Below the pieces are notes generated by a model that was not told the DNA's origin, searched no databases, and worked only from the letters and a program-made list of their open reading frames with translations. A stretch of 64,000 nucleotides of DNA from Parasporobacterium sp. (GTDB lineage: Bacteria > Bacillota > Clostridia > Lachnospirales > Lachnospiraceae), in the NCBI GenBank assembly GCA_017510065.1, contig JAFWOB010000145.1:62001-126000 (forward strand). Reading direction: 5' to 3'. The translations under genes and the position numbers were made by a program. Positions 43,328 through 52,519 of the stretch are shown here, piece by piece (positions within the stretch are counted from its first letter, which is position 1; each line of letters starts with the position of its first letter).

Positions 43328-45286
43328 ATGAGCATTGAAAAAGGCAGTTTATCGATCAACAGCGAGAATATTTTTCCGATCATTAAAAAATGGCTCTATT
43401 CTGACCATGATATTTTTGTCAGGGAAATGATCTCAAATGGCTGCGATGCGATCACCAAACTGAAAAAACTGGAGATCATGGGAGAATACCAGTTCCCGGA
43501 GGATCAGGAATTCTCTATCCAGGTAATCGTCAATCCGACGAAAAAGACGTTGAAATTCATTGATAACGGTATCGGAATGACGGCGGAAGAAGTAAAGGAA
43601 TATATCAACCAGATCGCTTTTTCCGGCGCATCTGCTTTTATGGAGCAGTACAAGGACAAGGCAACAGAGGACCAGATCATCGGCCATTTCGGCCTTGGCT
43701 TTTATTCCGCTTTTATGGTCGCAGACAAAGTGACCATTGAGACCCTTTCCTACAGGGAAGGAGCAAAGGCAGTCTACTGGGAATGTGACGGCGGTACGGA
43801 ATTTGAAATGAAAGACTCTGACAAGGAAACCGTCGGAACAGAGATCACGCTGTATCTGAATGAGGACAGTTACGAGTTCTCCAACGAATACAGAGTTAAA
43901 GAGGTGATCGGAAAATACTGTTCCTTCATGCCGGAGGAGATCTATCTGGTCAATACCGATACTGTGGGTAAAGAACAGAAACCAGACTCTTCAGACGGGG
44001 AAACAAAGGAGCCTGAAGAGCCGAAGCCGCTGAATGATACCCATCCGCTGTGGACCAAACATCCGAATGAATGCACGGAAGAGGAGTATAAAGAGTTTTA
44101 CCGCAGGGTCTTCAATGATTACAAAGAGCCACTGTTCTGGATCCATCTGAACATGGATTATCCGTTTAATCTCAAGGGCATCTTGTATTTCCCGAAACTG
44201 AATACTCAGTACGATACCCTGGAAGGCGTGATCAAGCTCTATAACAATCAGGTCTTTATTGCGGATAATATCAAGGAAGTAATACCGGAATTCCTGATGC
44301 TGCTGAAAGGTGTGATCGACTGTCCGGACCTGCCTCTGAACGTATCCAGGAGTGCGCTGCAGAATGACGGGTTTGTTACAAAGATCAGTGATTATATTTC
44401 CAAAAAAGTGGCAGACAAACTGTCAGGTATGTGCAAGACAGACCGGGAGAACTACGAGAAATACTGGGATGACATTAATCCCTTCATTAAGTACGGCTGC
44501 CTGAAGGATGCGAAATTCTGCGAAAAGATGAGTGATTATATCCTCTTTAAGGATCTGAATGACAAGTACCTGACCTACAAGGAATATGTCGGAGAACCGG
44601 AAGAAGAGGAAGAAGAGAAAACGGAATCTGCAGAAGGCGCAGAAGAAAAGCCTGAGGAGAAAGAGGAAACAAAGGAGCCGAAGACGATTTTTTATGTGTC
44701 TGACAGGAATTTGCAGGGACAGTATATCAACATGTTCAGGGAAGCGAAAATGGATGCGGTGTATCTGGAGCATGTGATCGATTCCTCCTTTATTTCCCAG
44801 CTGGAAGCCAGAAACGAAGGCTTGAAATTTATGAGGATCGATACGGATCTCAGTAAGGCGTTCCGGAAGAGAACCTCTAAAAAAGATCAGAAAGAACTGG
44901 ATGAGAAGGCGGAGAAACTTCGTGACCGATTAAGAACTCTGACAGGCAATGATAAGATTGAAGTAAAGATCCAGAACCTGAAGAACAAATCCACAGCCTC
45001 TATGCTTACCGTATCGGAGGAATCCAAGCGGATGGAAGAGATGATGCTGCAGATGGGCATGGGAAGAGACATGGGACAGTTCAAGCAGCCGGGCACACTG
45101 GTCCTGAACGCTCAAAACGAACTGGTCCGGTTTGTGATGGACCATGAGGGAGATGAGCAGGAAACCGACCTTTTCCTGGAACAGCTCTATGATCTGGCCA
45201 AACTGGGCAACGAACCTCTGACCCCGGAAGAAATGGGCAAATTTATTGCGCGGAGCAATGAAATAATGTTAAAATTAGCAAAATAA
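43328..45286 (+). CDS. htpG: Chaperone HtpG (Hsp90)
   Basis: The 652-residue protein has the GHKL ATPase N-domain (REMISNGCDAITK, DNGIGMT, GHFGLGFYSAFMV), then an acidic linker near residues 215-240 (SDGETKEPEEPKP). The middle domain and a second charged linker near 420-450 (EPEEEEEEKTESAEG) follow, then the C-terminal dimer domain. Bacterial HtpG usually lacks long charged linkers of this kind, though some Clostridia have them. It is an ATP-driven chaperone under a CIRCE-linked promoter, with AAGGAGTG 9 bases before the ATG. The mrp gene follows after 25 bases. Confidence 0.96.
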   Translation: MSIEKGSLSINSENIFPIIKKWLYSDHDIFVREMISNGCDAITKLKKLEIMGEYQFPEDQEFSIQVIVNPTKKTLKFIDNGIGMTAEEVKEYINQIAFSGASAFMEQYKDKATEDQIIGHFGLGFYSAFMVADKVTIETLSYREGAKAVYWECDGGTEFEMKDSDKETVGTEITLYLNEDSYEFSNEYRVKEVIGKYCSFMPEEIYLVNTDTVGKEQKPDSSDGETKEPEEPKPLNDTHPLWTKHPNECTEEEYKEFYRRVFNDYKEPLFWIHLNMDYPFNLKGILYFPKLNTQYDTLEGVIKLYNNQVFIADNIKEVIPEFLMLLKGVIDCPDLPLNVSRSALQNDGFVTKISDYISKKVADKLSGMCKTDRENYEKYWDDINPFIKYGCLKDAKFCEKMSDYILFKDLNDKYLTYKEYVGEPEEEEEEKTESAEGAEEKPEEKEETKEPKTIFYVSDRNLQGQYINMFREAKMDAVYLEHVIDSSFISQLEARNEGLKFMRIDTDLSKAFRKRTSKKDQKELDEKAEKLRDRLRTLTGNDKIEVKIQNLKNKSTASMLTVSEESKRMEEMMLQMGMGRDMGQFKQPGTLVLNAQNELVRFVMDHEGDEQETDLFLEQLYDLAKLGNEPLTPEEMGKFIARSNEIMLKLAK

Positions 45287-45311
45287 TTAATTAATTGAAG
45301 GAGCAGCACTT

Positions 45312-46175
45312 ATGGCAGATGAAAAGGAATTACAGGAGGGATGTTCTCCTGAACAGTGTGAAGGATGCTCTCATGCATCTTCCTGCCCGAGCAACCAGGG
45401 ACCCCAGAGCTTTCTGGAAGACCAGAATGTATTCAGCAGCATTAAGCATGTATACGGTATTGTAAGCGGCAAGGGCGGTGTCGGCAAGTCCTTCGTAACG
45501 GGAAGTCTTGCGGTGGAACTTTGCAAAAAAGGATACCGTGTCGGCATTATGGATGCGGATATTACAGGACCTTCGATCCAGAAGATGTTCGGCATTACAA
45601 AAGGAGCGACCGGAGACGAGAACGGGATCTATCCCGCAATGACTGATATGGGCATCAAGATCATGTCCATCAATATGCTCCTGGATGATGATACGACGCC
45701 GGTAATCTGGAGAGGACCTGTCCTGGCAGGCGTGGTAAAACAGTTCTGGACCGATGTGATCTGGGGCGAACTGGATTACCTGCTGGTGGATATGCCGCCG
45801 GGAACCGGTGATGTGCCGCTTACGGTTTTCCAGTCTCTTCCGGTAGAAGGGATCCTGGTGGTTACTTCTCCCCAGAGCCTGGTCAATATGATCGTCAAGA
45901 AGGCCTATAACATGGCAGCACAGATGAAGATCCCGGTGCTGGGTATCATTGAGAATTACTCCTATCTGGAGTGTCCGGACTGCGGAAAGCACATCAATGT
46001 GTTCGGAGAGAGCAATATTGATGAGATCGCTGCCGAGCTTCATGTTCCGGTTCTCGGGAAAATGCCGATCCGGCCGGAACTGGCAAAGCTGTCAGATGAG
46101 GGACGGTTTGAAGAAGTTGACAATGATATGATCTCTGCCGCAGTGGAAGCGCTTGCCGCAGCAGACGTACAGTAA
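45312..46175 (+). CDS. Mrp/ApbC/NBP35-type Fe-S cluster carrier ATPase
   Basis: The 287-residue P-loop protein has the deviant Walker A SGKGGVGKS near residue 53. The family signatures MDADITGPS and DMPPGTGDV and a C-terminal CPDCG pair follow; that pair corresponds to the CxxC that bridges a 4Fe-4S cluster in the dimer. The N-terminus carries an extra Cys set (CSPEQCEGCSHASSC), as in the NBP35-like subgroup. It is thought to carry Fe-S clusters to apoproteins. AAGGAGCAGC precedes the ATG. It follows htpG closely and precedes a phosphoribosyltransferase. Confidence 0.92.
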   Translation: MADEKELQEGCSPEQCEGCSHASSCPSNQGPQSFLEDQNVFSSIKHVYGIVSGKGGVGKSFVTGSLAVELCKKGYRVGIMDADITGPSIQKMFGITKGATGDENGIYPAMTDMGIKIMSINMLLDDDTTPVIWRGPVLAGVVKQFWTDVIWGELDYLLVDMPPGTGDVPLTVFQSLPVEGILVVTSPQSLVNMIVKKAYNMAAQMKIPVLGIIENYSYLECPDCGKHINVFGESNIDEIAAELHVPVLGKMPIRPELAKLSDEGRFEEVDNDMISAAVEALAAADVQ

Positions 46176-46185
46176 GGAGGAAAGG

Positions 46186-46746
46186 ATGAATAAGACTTAT
46201 CACATGACGATCGCAGGATGTGAGAGAGATCTTCCCCTGTGCAAAGCATCTGATGATCTGGTGATCGGTGCATTTGTTATCTTCGGCGATGTGGAACTGA
46301 CCTGTAAAGCAGCAGCAGCGCTCCTTGAGAAGGCTCCGGAGTTTGATTATATGGTAGCGCCGGAAGCAAAAGCGATCCCGCTGATCCATGAAATGGCAAA
46401 GCAGAGCGGCAGGAATGATTATATGCTGGTGCGTAAGGCTCCGAAGCTTTACATGAACGGCGTATTTGAGACAGAGGTAAAATCCATTACCACGGCGGCT
46501 GTGCAGAAACTCTATATGGACGGAGCGGATGCCGAGAAGCTGAAAGGCAAAAAGGTTCTGATCCTGGATGATGTTATTTCCACAGGAGAATCTCTTGCGG
46601 CAGTGGAAACACTGGTTGAGAAAGCCGGTGGTGTGATCGTGGGACGCATGGCTATCCTGGCGGAAGGCGCTGCAGCCGATCGGGATGATATTATTTATCT
46701 GGAAAAACTCCCGCTGTTTGATGCGGAAGGTAATCCGCGCAGCTGA
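46186..46746 (+). CDS. Phosphoribosyltransferase-family protein (adenine PRTase-like)
   Basis: The 186-residue protein has the PRPP-binding motif VLILDDVISTGESL and a region resembling adenine PRTase (YMVAPEAKAIPLIHEMA, NDYMLVRKAPK). ATG 46186 was chosen because AAGGAGGAAAGG stands directly before it; the frame is open upstream. The likely reaction is base plus PRPP to nucleotide, or a regulatory role like PurR or Xpt. It is not the canonical apt by sequence. It starts 10 bases after mrp and ends at a terminator. Confidence 0.85.
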   Translation: MNKTYHMTIAGCERDLPLCKASDDLVIGAFVIFGDVELTCKAAAALLEKAPEFDYMVAPEAKAIPLIHEMAKQSGRNDYMLVRKAPKLYMNGVFETEVKSITTAAVQKLYMDGADAEKLKGKKVLILDDVISTGESLAAVETLVEKAGGVIVGRMAILAEGAAADRDDIIYLEKLPLFDAEGNPRS

Positions 46747-46765
46747 CAAAAGAATCGCAACAGAC

Positions 46766-46805
46766 AAAAAGAGGGCATGAACAGAATCGTTCATGCCCTC
46801 TTTGA
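46766..46805. terminator. Bidirectional terminator
   Basis: A perfect 15-bp stem, AAAGAGGGCATGAAC (46768-46782) with GTTCATGCCCTCTTT (46789-46803), has a 6-base loop, A run before and T run after. It serves the phosphoribosyltransferase gene (plus) and the convergent glycoside hydrolase-like gene (minus). Confidence 0.9.
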
Positions 46806-46824
46806 TATCGTTTCAAGTTTCGGA

Positions 46825-48519
46825 TCAATACTGGTTGGCCCAGACACCGGAGTATTCATAGTATTTGTCCAGATCTGAAATGGCATTCCAGGGAATAAAT
46901 CCTCCTGTCAGTCCGGCATCATAAAGCGCCTGTGCCTGGTCGATCAGTTCCGCATTGCCGTAGATCACAGAGCCGTCCCAGTATGGGGTATTGTAGCCGG
47001 TGATCCAGGTACGTGCTACTGCCGGCGTCCTGATCTCCGACTGCCTTACCGCAGCTACACCAGCCCATTCATAGATCGTTGTATAAGGATAGGTCCAGGT
47101 GTCGGTCTCTCCGAAATGATCGGTATAGGGCATGCCGCTGATGGCATCGACCACATTGGAGATAGCCGGCCAGTACTGCCCGTAGGCGGTCACATAGGCA
47201 CCGACACATTCCCCGAATACATCGATTGACAGATAGGCTCCTTTCTTATGGAGCCGGTCTGCGGCGTAGAAACAGAAATTCTGGATCGCTTCCCCTTTTT
47301 CTTCACCATACGTGTTCTTGAAATCTGTAAGGCCGGAATCGGACATATAGAATGCGGATTCCGGGAACCGGACGTAATCGAACTGGATCTCATCAAATCC
47401 GAATTTCTCCACCGCTTCCTCTGCCAGGGCAACGTTATAATACCAGCAGTCCCTGCTGTATGCCGACGGCCAGAGGAATGCTTCCACATCGGAGTCAATG
47501 CATTCTTCCGGATGGTCTGCTGCATACAGGTTGTCATTGAAAGCAACGATACGGCCGATCACATATAATCCGGCATCTTTGATCTTCTGGATGCTGGAAC
47601 GGTACTGTTCTTCCGACAGGAAAGAGTACTGATAGGACGTGGGGGAAAGCTCTTGGGCCAGTTCGGATTCATAAGCCAGAGCACCGTCCTTGATATCCAC
47701 GACCATGGCATTGGCACCGGAAGAAAGCGCCAGATCGATATAAGTATCAATGTTGTCAGGGGCAGCGGCATATGCAGTGATATACATGGCACGGGCATTC
47801 TGGAGCAGAGGACCCGTACTCAATTCCGGCTTGGAAACCGGATACCAGTCGAGAGAATCCGGCATGCCGCCGTATAATTCGAAACTGTATTCCCGGCCGG
47901 CGTGGATATCGGCAATCTGGCTGTAGATTGCATCTGCCTCTTCCTGTGTATCTGCCAGGTATTTGGCGTATACATATCCTTCATTTCCGGGATTATCAAT
48001 CTGATACATTTCCACGGTACCGTCTTCCTGGAGCCCTTCATAACCACAGATGGAAAGTTCGGTCCCTTTTTTCAGAAAACCGGAAATCTGTGCATCCTGG
48101 CTGTTCTGATATACTGTGACCGGTGTGCGGACATATTTGGCAGTTTCCATGACGACGTTGTCCAGATTTCCGGTCAGGTTGCTGCTGTCGATATAGAAAA
48201 TGGTCGGAGCTTCCCCCTCTTCCGTGATTTCTTCCAGTTCGATCTGTGTGAAAACGGCTTCTCCGTCATTGATCTCCACTTCAATGTTGCGGCTGGTAAC
48301 AGGGGTTCCTCTTACCAGAGTCACATACTCATAAAGCATGCTGTCTTCTTCGCGGTAGACCATGGCATCGAGGTTGTCCGAAGCAACATAAACGGTGGAA
48401 CGTTCGATAGGTATTTCTTCCTTATGGGAAGTAGCAAACAGGTATATGATAAATGCAATGATCAGCAGAAGACTGAAAATTGCGGGTAGTAATTTCTTCA
48501 AGTGATCCCTCCTATGCAA
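46825..48519 (-). CDS. Membrane-anchored putative glycoside hydrolase with SH3-like domain (DUF4015), copy 1
   Basis: The 564-residue protein has an N-terminal anchor helix (LLPAIFSLLLIIAFIIYLFA). An SH3-like region comes next (about 35-200; VRTPVTVYQNSQDAQISGFLKKGTELSICGYEG), then a TIM-barrel-like domain of the pfam13200 (DUF4015) type. Its signatures are NAMVVDIKDG, YVIGRIVAFND and [13 protein letters not shown], the last holding candidate acidic catalytic residues. It would act outside the cell on a wall or capsule polysaccharide; no substrate is known. It is paralogous to the gene at 52516-54282. A dyad covers its promoter region. Confidence 0.85.
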   Translation of the reverse strand: MHRRDHLKKLLPAIFSLLLIIAFIIYLFATSHKEEIPIERSTVYVASDNLDAMVYREEDSMLYEYVTLVRGTPVTSRNIEVEINDGEAVFTQIELEEITEEGEAPTIFYIDSSNLTGNLDNVVMETAKYVRTPVTVYQNSQDAQISGFLKKGTELSICGYEGLQEDGTVEMYQIDNPGNEGYVYAKYLADTQEEADAIYSQIADIHAGREYSFELYGGMPDSLDWYPVSKPELSTGPLLQNARAMYITAYAAAPDNIDTYIDLALSSGANAMVVDIKDGALAYESELAQELSPTSYQYSFLSEEQYRSSIQKIKDAGLYVIGRIVAFNDNLYAADHPEECIDSDVEAFLWPSAYSRDCWYYNVALAEEAVEKFGFDEIQFDYVRFPESAFYMSDSGLTDFKNTYGEEKGEAIQNFCFYAADRLHKKGAYLSIDVFGECVGAYVTAYGQYWPAISNVVDAISGMPYTDHFGETDTWTYPYTTIYEWAGVAAVRQSEIRTPAVARTWITGYNTPYWDGSVIYGNAELIDQAQALYDAGLTGGFIPWNAISDLDKYYEYSGVWANQY

Positions 48520-48546
48520 GATAACTGATTCGCATAATTATGATCT

Positions 48547-48576
48547 ATTATATCACTATTCCATCTCAAATGGAAT
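48547..48576 (-). promoter_or_regulatory. Promoter region with dyad of the copy-1 hydrolase gene
   Basis: TATAAT (48547-48552, minus) lacks a good -35. In the -35 position lies the inverted repeat ATTCCAT-CTCAA-ATGGAAT (48558-48576). This could be a regulator site (inference). Confidence 0.45.
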
Positions 48577-48633
48577 TATAAACAGCAAATTGGATAGAAT
48601 TATGGGCATGTTCACGAATCTTTTAGTCCTGTA

Positions 48634-48661
48634 TTGAAAAACAGGATCATAGTGATATAAT
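48634..48661 (+). promoter_or_regulatory. Promoter of the protein kinase gene
   Basis: TTGAAA (48634-48639) and TATAAT (48656-48661) are 16 bp apart. About 115 bases of leader follow, in which no fixed structure was recognised. Confidence 0.7.
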
Positions 48662-48784
48662 TCAGATTCATCCAGCCCGGATCGAGGGCTGTCAACGAGT
48701 GCCGGCAGTTTCGGCAGTTCTTTGAAAATCACCGATCGGAGAATCTTCAGGAGAAGAAAATACCATAGCGAAGGACAAGGACTG

Positions 48785-50278
48785 ATGGCAGGGATCGGTC
48801 AGATTATTGACGGCAAATTCCGGATCCTGCAGCCTCTGGGACGCGGAGGAATGTCAAGGATCTATCTCGCCGAGGATATCCGTCTTGGAAAAAGATGGGT
48901 CGTAAAAGAGATTCCCAAAGTCATAGGCAGGCAGAAGAATATTCTGTTTATTCAGGCTGCCATTTCCGAAGCACAGATCATCAAGAGCCTGGATCATCCG
49001 GCTGTTGTACGTATCGTGGATATCATTCAGGATGAAAAGGCGCTGTACATCGTGGAAGACTATGTGCAGGGACGTTCTTTTCAGGAACTGGCGCAGGAAG
49101 GATCCGCCATAGAACCGGAGGATCTGAAGCAGTGGGCTGTCCAGCTCTGCCAGGTTCTTATCTATCTGCATTCCAGGAAACCACCGGTGATCTATCGGGA
49201 TCTGAAGCCGGAAAATATTATCCTTACAGATTCCGGCCATATCAGGCTGGTGGATTTCGGCATCGCAAGAAGATACCGCCCGGAAGGCAGAAGGGATACG
49301 GTTTATCTGGGAACAGTCCGTTTCGCGGCACCGGAACAGTTTGAGGAATACGGTGCTCAGACGGATATGCGGACAGATATTTACGGCTTTGGGAAAACGC
49401 TTCAGTATATGGCGTATTTCTGCAAAGAACTGTCCCCGGAAGTCTATAACTTGATTGATCGGTGTATCGAAGAGGATCCACAAGACAGATACCAGAGCGG
49501 AGAAGAACTTTTAGAAACCCTGGAAGAGATCCGGTACTTCGGAAAGCATACGGATGTGGGAAAGATCCTTCTTCGATCGCTCCTGCTATTGTCTGCTGCA
49601 GCTGTCTTGTTCTTCGCTGTCCGGCAGCAGCTGTCATCCGGAGCAGGCAATGGATGGCAGGAGTTGGATTTCCTTTTGGATTCCATCAAAGCAGACGGCA
49701 GCTTCTCTGTACAGGAGGAAGAACAGATGCTGAACCTTGTCATGCCGCATCTTAAGGAATGGAAAGAAAAGGAGGGATTTGAACAAAAGGCATTGGAGAT
49801 TGGAGAACTTTACTGGAACAGCTATGAATATGGAAGCGGCTCGTGTGCGGGCGCAAAAGGAGCACTTCCCTGGTTTGAACTGGCAGGGGAGAGTGATGAG
49901 ACTGCCCGGATCTACAGAGACCTCGCACAGTTTCAGCTGTCTATGGACCGCATAGGCTTGAAGGAACAGCCGGACGGATTTTTCCGGGAAGCCCTGGAGC
50001 AATTGATTCTTCTAGGCAGGCAGGCAGCACTGCTGGAAGGCGAAGACAGGCTGAAAGCACTAATTCTTAGGACGGCAGCGGATTCACTGACAGCGGATAT
50101 CCGTCATTACCGTGATGACGGAGCGGAACTGTCTGACGTGGAACTGCTCCTTACAGAGGTGGGAACGCTGCTGGACACCCTGTATAGATCGTCCGAACCG
50201 GAAAGGGAACAGCTTCAGGAGCTGGAGGAAAAACTGGAACGGGCAGAGCAGGCTGTTCGTATGTGTTTTCCTTCCTGA
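48785..50278 (+). CDS. Membrane Ser/Thr protein kinase without PASTA domains
   Basis: The 497-residue protein starts at ATG 48785; an upstream TTG frame is open but less likely. Residues 1-250 are a Hanks-type kinase with P-loop GRGGMSRIY, VVKEI, YRDLKPEN (Tyr for the usual His), VDFGIA and FAAPEQF. A membrane helix near 262-282 (LLRSLLLLSAAAVLFFAV) leads to an extracellular helical region of about 215 residues, mostly charged and without PASTA repeats, so it is not the usual PrkC/PknB. The ligand is unknown. It is followed by a surface protein gene (82 bp) and flanked by two paralogous hydrolases. Confidence 0.9.
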   Translation: MAGIGQIIDGKFRILQPLGRGGMSRIYLAEDIRLGKRWVVKEIPKVIGRQKNILFIQAAISEAQIIKSLDHPAVVRIVDIIQDEKALYIVEDYVQGRSFQELAQEGSAIEPEDLKQWAVQLCQVLIYLHSRKPPVIYRDLKPENIILTDSGHIRLVDFGIARRYRPEGRRDTVYLGTVRFAAPEQFEEYGAQTDMRTDIYGFGKTLQYMAYFCKELSPEVYNLIDRCIEEDPQDRYQSGEELLETLEEIRYFGKHTDVGKILLRSLLLLSAAAVLFFAVRQQLSSGAGNGWQELDFLLDSIKADGSFSVQEEEQMLNLVMPHLKEWKEKEGFEQKALEIGELYWNSYEYGSGSCAGAKGALPWFELAGESDETARIYRDLAQFQLSMDRIGLKEQPDGFFREALEQLILLGRQAALLEGEDRLKALILRTAADSLTADIRHYRDDGAELSDVELLLTEVGTLLDTLYRSSEPEREQLQELEEKLERAEQAVRMCFPS

Positions 50279-50359
50279 ACGAAGGGTGGAATCATCTTGG
50301 GAAAAAGGTCTTGCCGTACAAGAAGGGTAAAGTGTCAGAACGCAAGAGGAGGTATATGA

Positions 50360-52519
50360 ATGATAAAAAGAAAACGAATGATGAAACTACTGGTGTCCGG
50401 AGTACTGGCTGTATTTATCTCAGCCAGTCTGCTTTCGATAATCAACAGCATCAAAGGAGAGGAAATCGGGAAATATGATCTGCCGTCAGCGGATATCCGG
50501 ATCAGATCCATAGAAGATCAGGAAGACGGTGTTTTTCAGATATCCGGGGAACTGGAGGCAGTTCTCCGGGTAGAAGATCTGTACGCGGGAATTGCTTCTG
50601 TTTCTTATACGGTTGATGCAGATGGTCTGATGTGGTCTTACTATTATCCGGTAAAGGAAGAGATACAACAGGAGTCCGCTGATCCGAAATACAGCAGATA
50701 TGAAACAGGAGACTACAGAGAATGGGATCTTGTATGGGATCAGGAAGGCAGGGTCGTCAGTATGTCCCGGTGTATCCGCATCTGTCCGGAGGAAGAAGCA
50801 ACCGTTTCCCTTTCTTTTATAAATGGAAATGGCGATGGCTTTAGCTGCAGACAGACGGTGGTGCCGGTGAAAATGGAACAGGGAATACTGGAAGGCCAGG
50901 GTCAGTATTTTTCGGAAGGAGCAGAGGAACAGGAAGAAACATATGATCAGGAAGAAGGAAATGAACAGACAGAGGCAGACTTTTTTGAATATGAGGAAGA
51001 ATGGGAAACGGAGAGTGAAACTTCAGAGGAATCTTCTCCGGAGGAATCTTTATCGGAAACAGAACTTGCTGCATCGGAGAATCTTATATCAGAAGAGGAG
51101 TTCCTGATGGAAGAAACAAGCTCAGAGCCTCAACCGGAACCAGAGTTTGAACCGGAATCTGAGTCCGACATGGAGCCAGAACCAGAGCCTGAACCCGAGT
51201 CAGAGCTTGAACCGGAGGCAGAGCTCGAACCGGAGGCTCTGCCGGAACCCGAATCAGAACCGGAACCAGAATCGGAACCGGAACCCGAATCAGAATCAGA
51301 ATCAGAACCAGAGTCTGAAACGGAGACGGAACCTTTACCAGAGGAACCAAAAGAACCGAAGGAACCGGTTATAGAACCGGAGATTCCGCAACAGGAACCC
51401 CAGCAGGAAACGGAAACGCAGTCTCAAGTGCCGGTGACGCAAAGCTATGAAGCGCCGGTATATTATTACCCCCAGTATTCTGCAGCACCGGTTCCATCCT
51501 ATCGAAATACTTATACGCCTCCGGCGGCTTCCTCTCCCTCAACAGGTTCCTACAGCTTATCCGGAACCAGATCGGGGAATCCCGGCACGGAACATGCAGA
51601 TGTTTCCGGAAATGATCCCGGATCTAACAGGGATGAGAACCTGAATGGGAACATGGATGAAAATACAACAGCAGAGGAAAACCGGGACAATGCCGGTAAG
51701 GAAGAAACAGCAGATCAGGAAAAAGAGGGTGAGAAGACGGCAGAAAACGAAGAAGAAAAAGAAGCAGAAGAAACAGCCGGGAAAAAGATCAATACAGAAG
51801 GATCTGCCTATGATATTTCCGAGATCGAAGACCTGATCGGACAGAGCCTTCAGGAAGTACCGGATCTGGTGATCTATGAAAACAATACAGATACCATTGA
51901 TCTGGAGACGGTTAAGGTCCTTGCTTCCAGAAACGCAGAGACCTTTGAGCTGGAAAAAGACGCGGATTATACGGTGAAACTCACCGGACTTTCCGAAGAA
52001 CTGAAAACCTATAAATATGTGATCGACAGGAGCGTGTTTGAGGAAGAAGGAAGTTACAGGGTGTTTCTGTTCTCCGAGGATGCTTCAGGCAATTCCAATT
52101 CCAGCGAGGGCAAGGACACGCCGATCTGGTTCACCGTTGACGTAAGCAGTCCGCTGATCCTGTCCTGTGAAGATACCATAGAACAAAAAGAGCAAAATGT
52201 CAGGGAAGTCAGGGTCAAAGACAATACTGGCCTGTCAGCAGTGGATATCTATCTGGGCGACCGGAAAATGGATTATGAAACAGAAGGAGATACTTACCGT
52301 TTCCGGGTGCCGGAAGAGATTGAACAGTCAGATGTGAAGGTAGTTGCCAGTGATGAAGCGGGCAATACCTATGAGAGGGTCCTGCCGGGTTATGTGACAG
52401 CAGGAAAACCCAAAATGCGTTCTGCAAATGCTGCGCCTGTTATTTTGATCGCTGCCGCAGCGGGTACGGCAGCGATTACGATAATCATGATACCAAAGAA
52501 AAAGAAAAGAAGAAATTAG
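50360..52519 (+). CDS. Glu/Pro-rich surface protein with C-terminal membrane anchor
   Basis: The 719-residue protein has a signal/anchor helix ([20 protein letters not shown]) and a beta-rich domain (about 40-180). A long acidic stretch of Glu-Pro/Glu-Ser repeats (about 185-365) and a second low-complexity, Asn/Asp/Glu-rich linker (to about 480) follow. The C-terminal part (490-690) is Ig-like and beta-rich. It ends in a membrane helix ([20 protein letters not shown]) plus KKKKRRN. It probably spans the wall from the membrane. AGGAGG is 7 bases before the ATG. Function unknown; as the partner of the upstream kinase it may be a substrate or sensor (inference). The two stop codons here and in the convergent gene overlap. 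Confidence 0.85.
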   Translation: MIKRKRMMKLLVSGVLAVFISASLLSIINSIKGEEIGKYDLPSADIRIRSIEDQEDGVFQISGELEAVLRVEDLYAGIASVSYTVDADGLMWSYYYPVKEEIQQESADPKYSRYETGDYREWDLVWDQEGRVVSMSRCIRICPEEEATVSLSFINGNGDGFSCRQTVVPVKMEQGILEGQGQYFSEGAEEQEETYDQEEGNEQTEADFFEYEEEWETESETSEESSPEESLSETELAASENLISEEEFLMEETSSEPQPEPEFEPESESDMEPEPEPEPESELEPEAELEPEALPEPESEPEPESEPEPESESESEPESETETEPLPEEPKEPKEPVIEPEIPQQEPQQETETQSQVPVTQSYEAPVYYYPQYSAAPVPSYRNTYTPPAASSPSTGSYSLSGTRSGNPGTEHADVSGNDPGSNRDENLNGNMDENTTAEENRDNAGKEETADQEKEGEKTAENEEEKEAEETAGKKINTEGSAYDISEIEDLIGQSLQEVPDLVIYENNTDTIDLETVKVLASRNAETFELEKDADYTVKLTGLSEELKTYKYVIDRSVFEEEGSYRVFLFSEDASGNSNSSEGKDTPIWFTVDVSSPLILSCEDTIEQKEQNVREVRVKDNTGLSAVDIYLGDRKMDYETEGDTYRFRVPEEIEQSDVKVVASDEAGNTYERVLPGYVTAGKPKMRSANAAPVILIAAAAGTAAITIIMIPKKKKRRN
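51120..51355 (+). repeat. Low-complexity GAR-CCN tandem repeat inside the surface protein gene
   Basis: Imperfect repeats of codons for Glu-Pro-Glu-Ser/Pro (for example CCAGAACCAGAGCCTGAA) encode the acidic stalk. Such tracts vary in length by slippage, so strains may differ here. Confidence 0.8.

Noticed and set aside
48722..48784. TTG-initiated extension of the kinase
   Set aside because: The 21 extra residues are basic, not kinase-like; ATG 48785 starts at the conserved GQIIDGKFRI region.
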